In this document: one piece after another, positions 16,474-25,529 of the stretch
Numbering within the stretch: the stretch's first letter is position 1
How the letters are laid out: the number at the start of each line of letters is the position of its first letter
Assembly: GCA_903904515.1 (NCBI GenBank)
Contig: CAIVCR010000063.1
Location: 1-38,955, forward strand
DNA: 38,955 nucleotides
From: an uncultured Bacteroidia bacterium
GTDB lineage: Bacteria > Bacteroidota > Bacteroidia > Bacteroidales > Prolixibacteraceae
Direction: 5' to 3'
The notes under the pieces: model-generated
The model's input: only the letters and a program-made list of their open reading frames with translations
What the model was told of the DNA's origin: nothing
The model's database searches: none
Made by a program: the position numbers and the translations under genes

Positions 16474-19400
16474 TTAAAAAGTTACTTTAAGACCAAAGCT
16501 GACCATTTTGGCTTTCGGATAACCATACATTTCAAGTCCCTGGGCAAATTGATTTCCATACGTAGCCACTTCAGGATCAAATCCGTGATATTTTGTGATC
16601 AGGAAGAAGTTTTGTGCACTTGCATAAAGCCGCAAGGATGAAATACTGAATTTTGAGAGGAAACTTCCCGGAATTGTGTAGCCAATGGCCAGATTTTTAC
16701 CCCGAATGAACGATCCGTCAAAAAGCATCCCGGTATCCAGACCGTCAAAACGCTCCAGATCAGGCCTTACTCTTGGGCGCATAGTGATTTGATTTTCAGG
16801 CGTCCATGCCTGCTCGTAAAATTTCGTATAGGTATTGCCGTAGTTGTATCTGTCACTTATCATGATAATCGATGCATCAGCGATTTTGGCACCTTGTGAA
16901 ATCTGGATATCAAATGAAAGATCCCAATTTTTATATCTGAATGTGTTATTAATATTCATCTCAAAATCGGGGAAAGGATTACCAATAATCTTCTTGTCTT
17001 TAATGTCATATTTATAATCATGATTAACATCTTCCAGCTTAATATCTCCTGCTGCCAGTCCGTATTTTGCTGCCTCAACTGCCTCGGCGGTTCCCCATGT
17101 ACCCAGCCTGGTATAACCCCAGAAGGATGCCATTTTCTCTCCAACCCTCATTATGTTCGAGTCCCACCATCCCGGTGAATTTACAAACATATCCGCATTA
17201 TTGGTTCCCAGAGATTTAACCGTATTCCGATTTTGACTAAATATTAATGTAGTATTCCACTTAAAGTCCGTTTGAACAATATTCTGTGTTTCCAGAGTTA
17301 ATTCGATTCCCTTGTTTAAGGTTGATCCAATATTGGTCATTGCACTTCCATAACCGATAAATTGAGGTACAGGCATTCCATATAACAGATCACTTGTTGT
17401 CCGATTGTAATAATCAGCAGTCACCAATATGCGGTTAAAAAGCTGCAAATCAATTCCAACGTTTAATTCAGCAGATTTTTCCCATTTCAAATTTTTATTT
17501 GGCATTGTACCCTGTGTTGAGCCAATGTTTTTTTGTTTATTGAAAATCACAGTTTGGGTTCCTGGTTGGCCCAGAGCAAGGTAATCACCAATAGTATTAT
17601 TTCCCGTCACACCAAAACTGGTTCTTAGCTTCAGGTTGGTAATCGTTTTGCTATCTTTAAGAAAATCTTCCTCTTTAACTCTCCATCCCAGGGCAACAGA
17701 TGGGAAAAGTGCATATCTGTTATTCTCCCCGAATCGCGAAGAACCATCATAACGCATTGTTGCTGTTGCGAGGTATTTATCCTTGTATGCATAGTTTGCC
17801 CGTGCAAAATATGAATTCATTCGTGAGGCCGAATAGCCGCTGTACACCCTTGAAGGATCAGTACCCATCCCAACATTGTAATAAGAGTAATAATCATCAG
17901 AAAATTCAGAAGCTGAAGCTGCCCATCCAAACGTATTGTAGTTGTACCAACTAGCTCCGGCCATAGCTCCAAATGTATGATTACCAATAACTTTATTGTA
18001 AGTCAACAGGTTTTCAAATTGCCAGTTATCACTTGTTGTCTGACCTAAGTCTGCCTGATTTTTATTCGTATAGGTATCCCAGTCCTTATTGATATACCAC
18101 TGATTATTGCTAATTCTGGACTGGCGCCCATATGAAGTTTTGAACTTTAAATCTTTTGACAACTGCAGGTCAAGATAGAAATTTCCTAATACCTGGTAAT
18201 CATTCCATAGAAGTTTCATTCTATTGAGAATACCGACGGGATTGGCGCCATACCAAATATCCCAGGCGCCATTCTTCCGTTTGATATCATCCGATTGGCT
18301 ATATCGTCCATCTGCATATTGAACAGGAAAGATTGGAGGCATTTCAATCATTACCCGTGAAGGAGTATTCGCACCAACCCGGTAATCATCTAACCGATTC
18401 TGTTTGGTAAATCCATAAGTAAAATCAGCTCCAAATTTCAGCCATTTATTCATCTTATACTCCCCAAAGAATCTGGCCGTTGTTTTCTCCATGAAGGTTG
18501 TTTTCATAATTCCTTCTTCATCCTGATAACCAAGTGATAGACCCGAGCTAAATTTATCAGTCGATCCTGCGATTGTCAAATAATGCCTGTTCGAAACTGC
18601 AGTCTGGAGAGTTTGGTCCTGCCAATTTGTATTGTATTTTGGGGATCCGTCAGAATTAAACAAATTTGGATAATCCGTTTTATAATCAACCAAATTTGAG
18701 GTCTCCCACGGCCTGTATTTCCGGATATCATCATAAAGCCTCCCCCTCATCTCCATAAACTGAGTAGAATTCAATACATCAACTTTATGGGCTTCTTTCC
18801 CAATGCTCATGCTCCCGTCGTAAGATAGTTTCACTTTCCCCTTTTCCGCACGTTTTGTAGTAACAATAACAACACCATTGGCTCCTTGTGCTCCATAGAT
18901 TGCAGTTGCCGAAGCATCCTTGAGGATATTCATGGTTTCAATATCATTGGTATTGATCAGGTTAATATCCCCTCCAACAAATCCGTCTATAACGAATAAC
19001 GGGTAATTCCCGGCATTTATAGATCCCATTCCACGAATTGTAATCCTGAAATCCCCTCCTGGTCTTCCGGAACCATTGGTAATATTAACTCCTGCAACTT
19101 TACCGGCAAGAGCTTCAACAGGCGATGTTGAAGGTTGTTCAATCAGTTTATTACTGGAAACTGATCCAACCGATCCGGTAAGATCTGATTTCTTCATGGT
19201 ACCATAACCGATGGCGACAATCTCATCCAAACCAATTGCCTGCTCAGACAGAACCACATTGTATTCAGATCTGGTATCAATAACGACCTCCTGGGTTCTC
19301 ATCCCGACAAATGAGAAGGAAAGCATTTTTGCATTTTCGGGTAACACCAAGGAGAAATTCCCGTCATTTGAAGTGGTTACCCCTGAAGTCGTTCCAATCA

Positions 19401-19860
19401 CCATAACTGTGGCGCCGGGAATCCCTGCACCAGAAGGATCAGCAACTCTCCCACTAATCTTACGCTGAGCAGCTTGCGGGAGATTCATGCTCATAGGTGA
19501 GATAACAATCTGCTTGTCATAAACAGCATATTTAGCATCAGCATTAGCAAATAAACGGTCAAGAATTGTGTTGATTTGCTCATTATCTGCGTCTATATCA
19601 ACTTTTCGTTCAACATCGACCAATTCGTTGTTGTACAAAAAATAGAATTCACTTGAACGCTCAATTTCCTTGAGGGCCTGTTTTACTGAAGTTTGGCTTA
19701 ATTTTAGTGATACACGTGCAGTCTGGGAATAAGTATCAGTGGCCAGAAGATTCAGAGTCGAAATAAGGATAAGGAGTAGTGTAATTTTCATAACGGTTAA
19801 TCCTTTTTTGATTGCGGCATAACTATTCCCTCTCGGAAACTTTAATCCGATTTTTTTCAT
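16474..19860 (-). CDS. SusC/RagA-family TonB-dependent transporter with STN domain
   Basis: An 1128-residue outer-membrane transporter. The order is: signal region (about 1-46, MKITLLLILISTLNLLATDTYSQ); STN signalling domain (about 48-120; SLKLSQTSVKQALKEIERSSEFYFLYNNELV); carboxypeptidase-like regulatory domain (KISGRVADPSGAGIPGATVMV); TonB plug (SSNKLIEQPSTSPVEALAGKVAGVNI, FVIDGFVGGDINLINTNDIETMNILKDASATAIYG); then a 22-strand-type beta barrel ending in MVSFGLKVTF with the expected terminal Phe. The STN domain marks it as regulated by the adjacent FecR/ECF sigma pair: ligand loading is signalled through FecR to the sigma factor. It is followed by susD after 19 bases. The ATG at 19860 overlaps a plus-strand -7 element. 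Confidence 0.95.
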   Translation of the reverse strand: MKKIGLKFPRGNSYAAIKKGLTVMKITLLLILISTLNLLATDTYSQTARVSLKLSQTSVKQALKEIERSSEFYFLYNNELVDVERKVDIDADNEQINTILDRLFANADAKYAVYDKQIVISPMSMNLPQAAQRKISGRVADPSGAGIPGATVMVIGTTSGVTTSNDGNFSLVLPENAKMLSFSFVGMRTQEVVIDTRSEYNVVLSEQAIGLDEIVAIGYGTMKKSDLTGSVGSVSSNKLIEQPSTSPVEALAGKVAGVNITNGSGRPGGDFRITIRGMGSINAGNYPLFVIDGFVGGDINLINTNDIETMNILKDASATAIYGAQGANGVVIVTTKRAEKGKVKLSYDGSMSIGKEAHKVDVLNSTQFMEMRGRLYDDIRKYRPWETSNLVDYKTDYPNLFNSDGSPKYNTNWQDQTLQTAVSNRHYLTIAGSTDKFSSGLSLGYQDEEGIMKTTFMEKTTARFFGEYKMNKWLKFGADFTYGFTKQNRLDDYRVGANTPSRVMIEMPPIFPVQYADGRYSQSDDIKRKNGAWDIWYGANPVGILNRMKLLWNDYQVLGNFYLDLQLSKDLKFKTSYGRQSRISNNQWYINKDWDTYTNKNQADLGQTTSDNWQFENLLTYNKVIGNHTFGAMAGASWYNYNTFGWAASASEFSDDYYSYYNVGMGTDPSRVYSGYSASRMNSYFARANYAYKDKYLATATMRYDGSSRFGENNRYALFPSVALGWRVKEEDFLKDSKTITNLKLRTSFGVTGNNTIGDYLALGQPGTQTVIFNKQKNIGSTQGTMPNKNLKWEKSAELNVGIDLQLFNRILVTADYYNRTTSDLLYGMPVPQFIGYGSAMTNIGSTLNKGIELTLETQNIVQTDFKWNTTLIFSQNRNTVKSLGTNNADMFVNSPGWWDSNIMRVGEKMASFWGYTRLGTWGTAEAVEAAKYGLAAGDIKLEDVNHDYKYDIKDKKIIGNPFPDFEMNINNTFRYKNWDLSFDIQISQGAKIADASIIMISDRYNYGNTYTKFYEQAWTPENQITMRPRVRPDLERFDGLDTGMLFDGSFIRGKNLAIGYTIPGSFLSKFSISSLRLYASAQNFFLITKYHGFDPEVATYGNQFAQGLEMYGYPKAKMVSFGLKVTF

Positions 19861-19867
19861 ATTTTTG
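19860..19867 (+). promoter_or_regulatory. Candidate -7 box for an antisense RNA at the susC start
   Basis: TATTTTTG at 19860-19867 is an exact plus-strand match to the Bacteroidota -7 consensus TAnnTTTG and overlaps the complement of the susC start codon. No good TTTG is found 19-20 bases upstream, so the -33 element is weak or absent. It lies about 60 bases upstream of a strong plus-strand terminator (19926-19960). Confidence 0.45.
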
Positions 19868-19873
19868 CGTTGT

Positions 19874-19960
19874 TAAATGTTCGTTAATAATTTTTTTAGT
19901 CGAAAATTGTAGACATTTAATCCTGACGGGGAAGTGCTCTAACACTTTCCCGTTTTTTTT
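19874..19960 (+). ncRNA. Candidate DonS-like cis-antisense small RNA of the sus locus
   Basis: The interval between an exact TAnnTTTG box (19860-19867) and an intrinsic terminator on the plus strand (19926-19960) would give an RNA of about 87 bases with no coding capacity. It is antisense to the fecR-susC intergenic leader. No plus-strand gene lies upstream that would otherwise need this terminator. Established knowledge: in Bacteroides fragilis, antisense RNAs of the DonS type are encoded in this same position of ECF sigma/anti-sigma-controlled PULs and repress the susC homolog. The match here is positional and architectural; sequence homology was not tested. Ends are estimates. Confidence 0.5.
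19926..19960 (+). terminator. Intrinsic terminator between fecR and susC, plus strand
   Basis: An 11-bp stem ACGGGGAAGTG / CACTTTCCCGT (one G-T pair) with loop CTCTAA is followed by eight T on the plus strand. In the minus direction the hairpin has an A-run before it and no U-run after it, so it does not look like a terminator for fecR. It could still act as a processing or stabilising hairpin in the susC leader. Confidence 0.8.
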
Positions 19961-20005
19961 AAATCAGTTGTCCCATAGGCAGTTTATTTTAAGTTTATGT
20001 TCTCG

Positions 20006-21037
20006 TTAGTTAAAAATAACCTCTCGTTTGGAGTATGAATTATCCGAAAGTCTGGTTGCTTTTTTTAGTTGATATTTTATTGGAGATGACTTACTTAAAA
20101 GCTCCAGTACCTGCTCGATTGGTTCATCTGTAAAAGTAGCTGTAAACCTGAATCGCTTTAATTCTTCCTTATTTATCTTTACTTTTACATTATACCAGTT
20201 ACCCAGTTTTTCTGCCACATTTTCGATAGGATCATTGAAGAAAACCAGTTTCCCGTCTTTCCAGGCTATATACTTATCAAGATCCTCTTCTGATTTAATT
20301 GTAATCATTTTCCCTGACAAATTAAATATGGCTCTGTCCAAAGGCTTGAGTTCGGCTATCTGTGTGGTAACACCAGACAATTCTCTTTCCAAAATAACTT
20401 TTCCATGCACAAGGGTTGTGCTGATCTCATTCGATTCAGGATAAGCCTGAAGATTAAAGACTGTTCCCAAAACCTTAACATTGAGATCACTTGTCTTTAC
20501 TACAAATGGTTTGAGGGGATTATGAAAGACCTCAAAGTATGCCTCACCCTGCAATTCCACTTTCCGGGATTTGCCTTTAAATTCAACAGGAAAAATTAAT
20601 TTACTGCCAGAATTCAGACAAACAGTTGTCCCGTCTGAAAGCTGAAATTTCGATCGGGTACCGAAAATTGCTGACACTTCCTGCATCATCACAGGGTGCT
20701 CTAAAATATCACCTGGGGAAGTAACCCGGAAAAAGTAAATATAAGTGGATGAAAACAGCAACGCAAGTATGAGCACCGCTGCTACCCTTATCAGATATTG
20801 AATTAAGCGGACTTTTCTGAATGACAACCTTGATTTTGTCCTGTTCAGAGCCTCTTCCACATCAATGGGTTTTAAAACTCTTTTTTGCCCCGATTCCTCC
20901 CATAGCAAGTGATAGTCGTCAAATATTTTTCTCGCTGACGGATTTGATTCAATATGAATTTCCAGATCCCGCCGTTCAGAATCTGAAAGATTACCAATAA
21001 AGTATTTTGAAATAAGTATATGAATTTTATCCTGCAT
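20006..21037 (-). CDS. FecR-family anti-sigma factor
   Basis: A 343-residue anti-sigma factor. The N-terminal 75 residues are a cytoplasmic sigma-binding region (SKYFIGNLSDSERRDLEIHIESNPSARKIFDDYHLLW). One transmembrane segment follows (about 84-104, YLIRVAAVLILALLFSSTYIYFF). The periplasmic FecR domain (about 120-235; FGTRSKFQLSDGTTVCLNSGSKLIFPVEF, KVELQGEAYFEVFHNPLKPFVVKTSDLNVKVLGTVFNLQAYPE) and a C-terminal DUF4974/STN-like domain (FFNDPIENVAEKLGNWYNVKVKI) complete it. It should receive the signal from the STN domain of the SusC encoded 145 bases downstream and control the ECF sigma factor encoded divergently at 21174. A divergent sigma/anti-sigma arrangement is less common than the usual co-directional one. 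Confidence 0.93.
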   Translation of the reverse strand: MQDKIHILISKYFIGNLSDSERRDLEIHIESNPSARKIFDDYHLLWEESGQKRVLKPIDVEEALNRTKSRLSFRKVRLIQYLIRVAAVLILALLFSSTYIYFFRVTSPGDILEHPVMMQEVSAIFGTRSKFQLSDGTTVCLNSGSKLIFPVEFKGKSRKVELQGEAYFEVFHNPLKPFVVKTSDLNVKVLGTVFNLQAYPESNEISTTLVHGKVILERELSGVTTQIAELKPLDRAIFNLSGKMITIKSEEDLDKYIAWKDGKLVFFNDPIENVAEKLGNWYNVKVKINKEELKRFRFTATFTDEPIEQVLELLSKSSPIKYQLKKATRLSDNSYSKREVIFN

Positions 21038-21109
21038 TCTATCTCTGTTTAAATCAAGACGAATTTTCAGTGGTCACACCCTATGTTCATTTTGAATTAT
21101 TTTCATTGA

Positions 21110-21139
21110 ATTGAAATCTCAAAAAACAATCTACTTTTG
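21110..21139 (+). promoter_or_regulatory. Promoter of the ECF sigma gene
   Basis: ATTG (21110-21113), an 18-bp spacer and TACTTTTG (21132-21139), an exact TAnnTTTG, form a Bacteroidota housekeeping promoter. Transcription would start near 21146. This rules out the in-frame TTG at 21111 as the start codon and favours ATG 21174. Confidence 0.65.
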
Positions 21140-21173
21140 TATTGAACAAACCTATCCGACAGAAACTACGGCA

Positions 21174-21761
21174 ATGCATATTGGAAACGACGAGAGCGAC
21201 ATATTTCTGCTTAGCCAGATAAGTCAGGGGAAGGAGGAGGCTTTCGACTTTATCTTTAGAAAATACTACAAAGTACTTGTTATTCAAGCTGTCAAATTTG
21301 TTCATGATCAGGATACTGCACAAAGCCTTGTTCAAAATTGTTTCGTAAAGTACTGGGAGAAACGACATGAACTCCATATCAATGAGAGTCTTTCATCCTA
21401 TTTATTTTTCATGGTAAGAAATCAGTGTATCGACTATTTGAGAGATAAACAACATAAAAATTTAGTACCCCTGACTCAGCAGACAGATTTCCCCGAAAAC
21501 GAAACTGAGGATGAAATCGATGCCAGCGACCTGAGTTCCCATTTGTGGCATGCAATAACCAACCTTCCGGAAAGATGTCGAATAGCATTTGAATACAGCC
21601 GAATTGACGGATTAACTTACTCCCAAATTGCTGTAAAAATGGGAATTACACAAAAAGCGGTTGAAGCCCTGATTAGCAGAGGCTTAAAATTACTAAGAGT
21701 AAACCTCGTAGATTTTTTGGGAATTCTGATCGGTATAATCCTGAGTATCCTATTTATTTAA
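21174..21761 (+). CDS. ECF RNA polymerase sigma factor (FecI-like, Bacteroidota family)
   Basis: A 195-residue ECF sigma factor from ATG 21174. The open frame reaches TTG 21111, but that codon is inside the -33 promoter element. Region 2 is at about 14-80 (EEAFDFIFRKYYKVLVIQAVKFVHDQDTAQSLVQNCFVKYWEKR, SSYLFFMVRNQCIDYLRDKQ). Region 4 is at about 120-170 (AITNLPERCRIAFEYSRIDGLTYSQIAVKMGITQKAVEALISRGLKLLR), with the helix-turn-helix intact. It ends in a strongly hydrophobic tail (FLGILIGIILSILFI) that could contact the membrane near FecR; such tails are seen in related Bacteroidota sigma factors. It should direct transcription of the susC operon when released by FecR. Confidence 0.92.
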   Translation: MHIGNDESDIFLLSQISQGKEEAFDFIFRKYYKVLVIQAVKFVHDQDTAQSLVQNCFVKYWEKRHELHINESLSSYLFFMVRNQCIDYLRDKQHKNLVPLTQQTDFPENETEDEIDASDLSSHLWHAITNLPERCRIAFEYSRIDGLTYSQIAVKMGITQKAVEALISRGLKLLRVNLVDFLGILIGIILSILFI

Positions 21762-21880
21762 GTTCCTGTCTGCGCTTTTTAAAATTGCAGGAGGAGTATG
21801 TTAAAGCACATAAAAAAAATCAGGAACTTCACAGAATTAAGATTTTTCCGGACTAAAACTGATCAATTATTCAGACATAA

Positions 21881-24067
21881 TCATTCATTTTTTTGGATGA
21901 CTACGGACTCACCGAAAGGTTTTGAGGCGATCATTGTTCCATCCTGGTGAACCGAAAAAACTCGTTTTCCGATTTGAATTTCATACGATTTTCCTCTGAA
22001 TTTAAAATCACGAAGCACAGACTCACCTAATTCCTCCTGAGTATTTGGTTTAATGGTCAACACATCTTTCTCAATAGTAATTCCGAAAGTCCCAAATATT
22101 ACCGCTTCCATCCCAGCGCCCGCAGAAATTTCAACCGGCATTGAGGAGCGGTCCTGAATCGGAGCATCAGTCCGTGGATTTTGGGGCAGGTAGGGGAAAT
22201 ATTCGATGTATCGCATGTTCCGTTTCAGGATATCCCAGCCCATCTCAGCAAAGCCCTGCCTGTAAAGGTTACGGGAGATCCGCCCCGGCATACCGGCATA
22301 TTGTCCGCCACCTCCCCAGTCAGAATCAATTAAATCCCAATGAACACTGTCCTTTCTGGCAATTGAATAAATCCCGAATTTACCCAGAAATTCCCCCTCC
22401 CGGAGGTGGCTGACCAATTTATTCACCTGGTTACCTGTTAAATAGTCGGTACCGAGCGCATCGAACAGGTGATTGGTCCATATCGCCTCTTTCGTACCAT
22501 CGGGATAGAGATTATCGAACCACCCAATCTGATCGTTCCACAGATTTTGATTCATCAGACCTTTGAGCTTATCCGCATCATTTTTATAGGTTTGAAAATT
22601 CTTATCTTTCAATATTCCTGCCCACTCAGACATGCGATAGAGCAGATGGGTGGTCAGCACATTCACGATCGGCACCACATGATTATACCCGTCGGTCCGG
22701 ATCTCAATAATTTTCTGGGTATCATAACCAACATCCATCAACCCCTTCTTATTGGTATAGTTGGTTTTTAATTCGTTAACCCACTGTTGCATCCCTTCCC
22801 ATACAGTAACATCTCCGGCTTTGGCATTAAACAGTGTAAAATCGCCGGTATGTCTTAAATAAGCTTCAATCATAATCTGCAGTGCAAAAGGCTCCTGGAT
22901 ATATAAATTATCCCACTCTGCCCCTTTCCAGCTAACATAGGTTCGTTTCATCTTCACCTCGCGGAAATCGGTCAGGATCGCCTCTTTCAAACTTTTTGGA
23001 TCGAGCATGGCCAGTATATCCGATGCGTAGGAAGTATCCCAGCTTATTGTATACGGCCAGTAACCCACTGCCCAGAAGGGGTTGGTGATATATTTCGGAT
23101 TTTCATACCGGCTCATCATTACCGAAAGAAGGCAGCGGTAATAATATTCCTGAAGTTTTTTATTACTGCTTTCGAGCTTCGGAACGTTTTCATAGGCCCA
23201 TTTCAGCTTTTTTCTCGTTACCTGATCGGCTGCTTTCATTCGGGAAGCGATATCTTTTTGTATAATATCCGGGGCTTTAGTAGTTGCAGGATAAAACTGA
23301 ACAGCAAAATAAGCGGTCACATATTCGCCCGGTGGGAGTGTGAGCTCAAAACCCTTATCGCTGATCGTCTGAATATCTGAAGATACCCGTGCATGCATCT
23401 GAGCACTTCCCAGGGTAAATGCGTCGACCTGTCGGGCAGAGTCCGAACCTTTGATCCCGTCACAATACATTTGGTTGGCAATTTGCTGCGGGATAAGTGT
23501 CAGTAGTAACGGCTTGTCCTTCCTGTTTTTTAAGACAACTTTCAGGTATACTTCATCGGTGCTGTATGAGACATTTGTGCAGCTTTTGATTGAAAAACTG
23601 AGCCATTTACCCTCAATCTCCTTATGAAAAGTCCCCGATCTGAAATAGGCATTTGGTTGCCAGGTTTCGTCCTGTGTAACCATCAGAAAGGGCGAATTAG
23701 GCCTGAAGTTGGCACCCAGCGGATCAATCCCCTTCCCCTCATTTATCCATTTATCCCAAATCGAAGGGACGTCATCCCTTATGGTCTTACCCGTAGTATG
23801 ATCCAGAAAATTGAGATTAAACGTATAATTCGGAGCGTTTAGCGGTAAAAACTGCACGTTGGTAAAACTGGTTATGCTGTACTGCCGCGGACATGCAAAT
23901 CCCCTGTAATTAAAAAGCATCACCTGCTGATCATCAAACCGGATTTGCGGCCGCTCCATTGCATAATATTCGGGGTCGGCAGGGGTAAATTGTTGCTGCG
24001 CATTACCCGTAAGAGGCAGCAGAATTATTAGAAACATCGCGAAACTAAGGCAAGACCGTCTATTCAT
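21881..24067 (-). CDS. Secreted (alpha/alpha)6-barrel glycosidase, GH63/MGH-like (paralog 2)
   Basis: A 728-residue paralog of the protein at 12615-14852 with signal peptide SCLSFAMFLIILLPLTGNAQ. It has an N-terminal beta-sandwich (about 30-275) and an (alpha/alpha)6 barrel. Barrel motifs are YTISWDTSYASDILAMLDP (W343-D344, a fuller match to the W-D-T of GH63-type barrels than paralog 1, which has WDQ), IQEPFALQIMIEAYLRHTGD, LWNDQIGWFDNLYPDGT, DSDWGGGGQYAGMPGRI and a C-terminal ISAGAGMEAVIFGTFGI strand region. It starts 43 bases after its upstream neighbour (24111-25460), so the two form an operon, convergent with the sigma gene. Probably periplasmic; exact substrate unknown. Confidence 0.82.
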   Translation of the reverse strand: MNRRSCLSFAMFLIILLPLTGNAQQQFTPADPEYYAMERPQIRFDDQQVMLFNYRGFACPRQYSITSFTNVQFLPLNAPNYTFNLNFLDHTTGKTIRDDVPSIWDKWINEGKGIDPLGANFRPNSPFLMVTQDETWQPNAYFRSGTFHKEIEGKWLSFSIKSCTNVSYSTDEVYLKVVLKNRKDKPLLLTLIPQQIANQMYCDGIKGSDSARQVDAFTLGSAQMHARVSSDIQTISDKGFELTLPPGEYVTAYFAVQFYPATTKAPDIIQKDIASRMKAADQVTRKKLKWAYENVPKLESSNKKLQEYYYRCLLSVMMSRYENPKYITNPFWAVGYWPYTISWDTSYASDILAMLDPKSLKEAILTDFREVKMKRTYVSWKGAEWDNLYIQEPFALQIMIEAYLRHTGDFTLFNAKAGDVTVWEGMQQWVNELKTNYTNKKGLMDVGYDTQKIIEIRTDGYNHVVPIVNVLTTHLLYRMSEWAGILKDKNFQTYKNDADKLKGLMNQNLWNDQIGWFDNLYPDGTKEAIWTNHLFDALGTDYLTGNQVNKLVSHLREGEFLGKFGIYSIARKDSVHWDLIDSDWGGGGQYAGMPGRISRNLYRQGFAEMGWDILKRNMRYIEYFPYLPQNPRTDAPIQDRSSMPVEISAGAGMEAVIFGTFGITIEKDVLTIKPNTQEELGESVLRDFKFRGKSYEIQIGKRVFSVHQDGTMIASKPFGESVVIQKNE

Positions 24068-24110
24068 CTCAAAAAATTTAATAGGTAATTCAACTGTTAA
24101 TACTCAACGC

Positions 24111-25460
24111 TCATTTATTTTTCATTCCTAATTTATATTTTTTGCTGATCCCTTCCAGCATCATAGTTACCAATGTACAACTCATTCCCAGGTAATCGAC
24201 CCCCAGCCCTTTCCCGGTTTGTGAGTCATACCGTTCATTCACCCCATTTTTCAGGACATTCTCAATTAATGTGTCCGCAATCTGTGCCGCCATGTCGTCA
24301 TATCCGTAGTCCTTAAGTCCACGGACTATCTGATAGGTGGAAGCGGGCCAGACATCGCCGCGCCAAAACCCACCGGACTGATAGCGTGGATCATCACTGG
24401 GAATAGTGGGAACGGTCAGTGGTGTTTGCCACCCTTTGGAACCAAGAACAGATGCCATCCTTTTGGCCATCGCTTTTGTGGGAATTCCGGCATAGAGAGG
24501 CATCCAGCATCCGATGCTGGGTTCTTTTATTTTCTCCAGCGTATCGCGTTGAACAGCCAGAAATATTCCCGATTCTTCATCCCACATATATTTGCGCACC
24601 GCCTCCTCACTTTTATGGATCCTCGCCTCCCTTCTGATAATCATCTCCTTATCCCCACCAATTTTGGCTAACCGGACCAGGCATTTCTCGGCCATGACCA
24701 GATAGGCGGTATTACCGGTTACCAGAACATCACCGTACCAGGCACCCTCCGCTTCGCTGTTTCGGTTAGGGTGTTTGGTAAGTTTTAAATGATCGAGTGT
24801 TCCGTCAAAGTCATAGGTCTCGAAACGCGCATGCTGAATAACCCCGCTGTAAGATCCGACACTAACCATCCCGATATTGGTCACATCGCGCTCACGCCAG
24901 TACCATTCGTGAAAGTCCTCAATTGATTGCAAATTTTCCTTGATTAACTCAACATCGTTATTCCGCTTGTAAATCTGCTCAAGACCCCACGCCAAAATTG
25001 GAATCTGGGAATAGGCGGGATACTCTGACCATTTATCCGTATTGAAAGGTTCGATCATGCAGGGAATCATATCACGGGCATATTCCGGTTTAACCCTGTT
25101 CCATCGGATCTGAAAATCCCGGTAGTTCTGAAATACCTCGTGCATCACCGATTTTTGCCCCGGGAAAATGCTCAGTAAATCGGTCACAAACATAGTATCC
25201 CAGATCCACTGCCCTTTATATCCACCCCCCGGCGCAATCCACTGGTGCTTTAGCGTACCTTCAGGAGGCATTACTTTATGAAAGATACATTTATCGAAAA
25301 TATTCTCTGCCAGTGTTATCACCTGTTCATCATCCCAGGTAAAATAATCCCGGAGGTTGATTTTATTATCCGTGCCAGCTAGTAACTTCTCCCAGAGCGA
25401 AGGGGTAACTAATGCGGCCAGAGAGAGCGAGGAGAGCTTCAAAAAGGAGTCACGTTTCAT
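24111..25460 (-). CDS. (alpha/alpha)6-barrel glycosidase, GH63/mannosylglycerate hydrolase-like
   Basis: A 449-residue single-domain barrel. The N-terminus (MKRDSFLKLSSLSLAALVTPSLWEKLLAG) looks like an export signal of the Tat-related style, but the pair is KR, not RR, so the route is uncertain. Motifs are YKGQWIWDTMFVTDLLSIFPGQ (W87-D88, candidate acid), EAEGAWYGDVLVTGN and GGFWRGDVWPASTYQIVRGLKDYG, all typical of GH63-type barrels with a catalytic Asp in WDT and a second motif around WRG-x-x-W. It is shorter than the two paralogs because it lacks the N-terminal beta-sandwich. It is first in a two-gene operon. A plausible role is hydrolysis of short glycosides in the periplasm; linkage unknown. 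Confidence 0.78.
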   Translation of the reverse strand: MKRDSFLKLSSLSLAALVTPSLWEKLLAGTDNKINLRDYFTWDDEQVITLAENIFDKCIFHKVMPPEGTLKHQWIAPGGGYKGQWIWDTMFVTDLLSIFPGQKSVMHEVFQNYRDFQIRWNRVKPEYARDMIPCMIEPFNTDKWSEYPAYSQIPILAWGLEQIYKRNNDVELIKENLQSIEDFHEWYWRERDVTNIGMVSVGSYSGVIQHARFETYDFDGTLDHLKLTKHPNRNSEAEGAWYGDVLVTGNTAYLVMAEKCLVRLAKIGGDKEMIIRREARIHKSEEAVRKYMWDEESGIFLAVQRDTLEKIKEPSIGCWMPLYAGIPTKAMAKRMASVLGSKGWQTPLTVPTIPSDDPRYQSGGFWRGDVWPASTYQIVRGLKDYGYDDMAAQIADTLIENVLKNGVNERYDSQTGKGLGVDYLGMSCTLVTMMLEGISKKYKLGMKNK

Positions 25461-25529
25461 CTGAATATTTATTACTGATTAATAATAATTCATACTGACA
25501 AGATACTTCCCGGACAACCGAGTTCTTTT

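Noticed and set aside
21761..21828. AGTTCCTG ... CAGGAACT inverted repeat after the sigma gene as a terminator
   Set aside because: Arms are 52 bases apart with no U-run; too weak to call.
24111..25460. Twin-arginine (Tat) signal on the glycosidase
   Set aside because: The pair is Lys-Arg and the context is incomplete, so the export route is left open.
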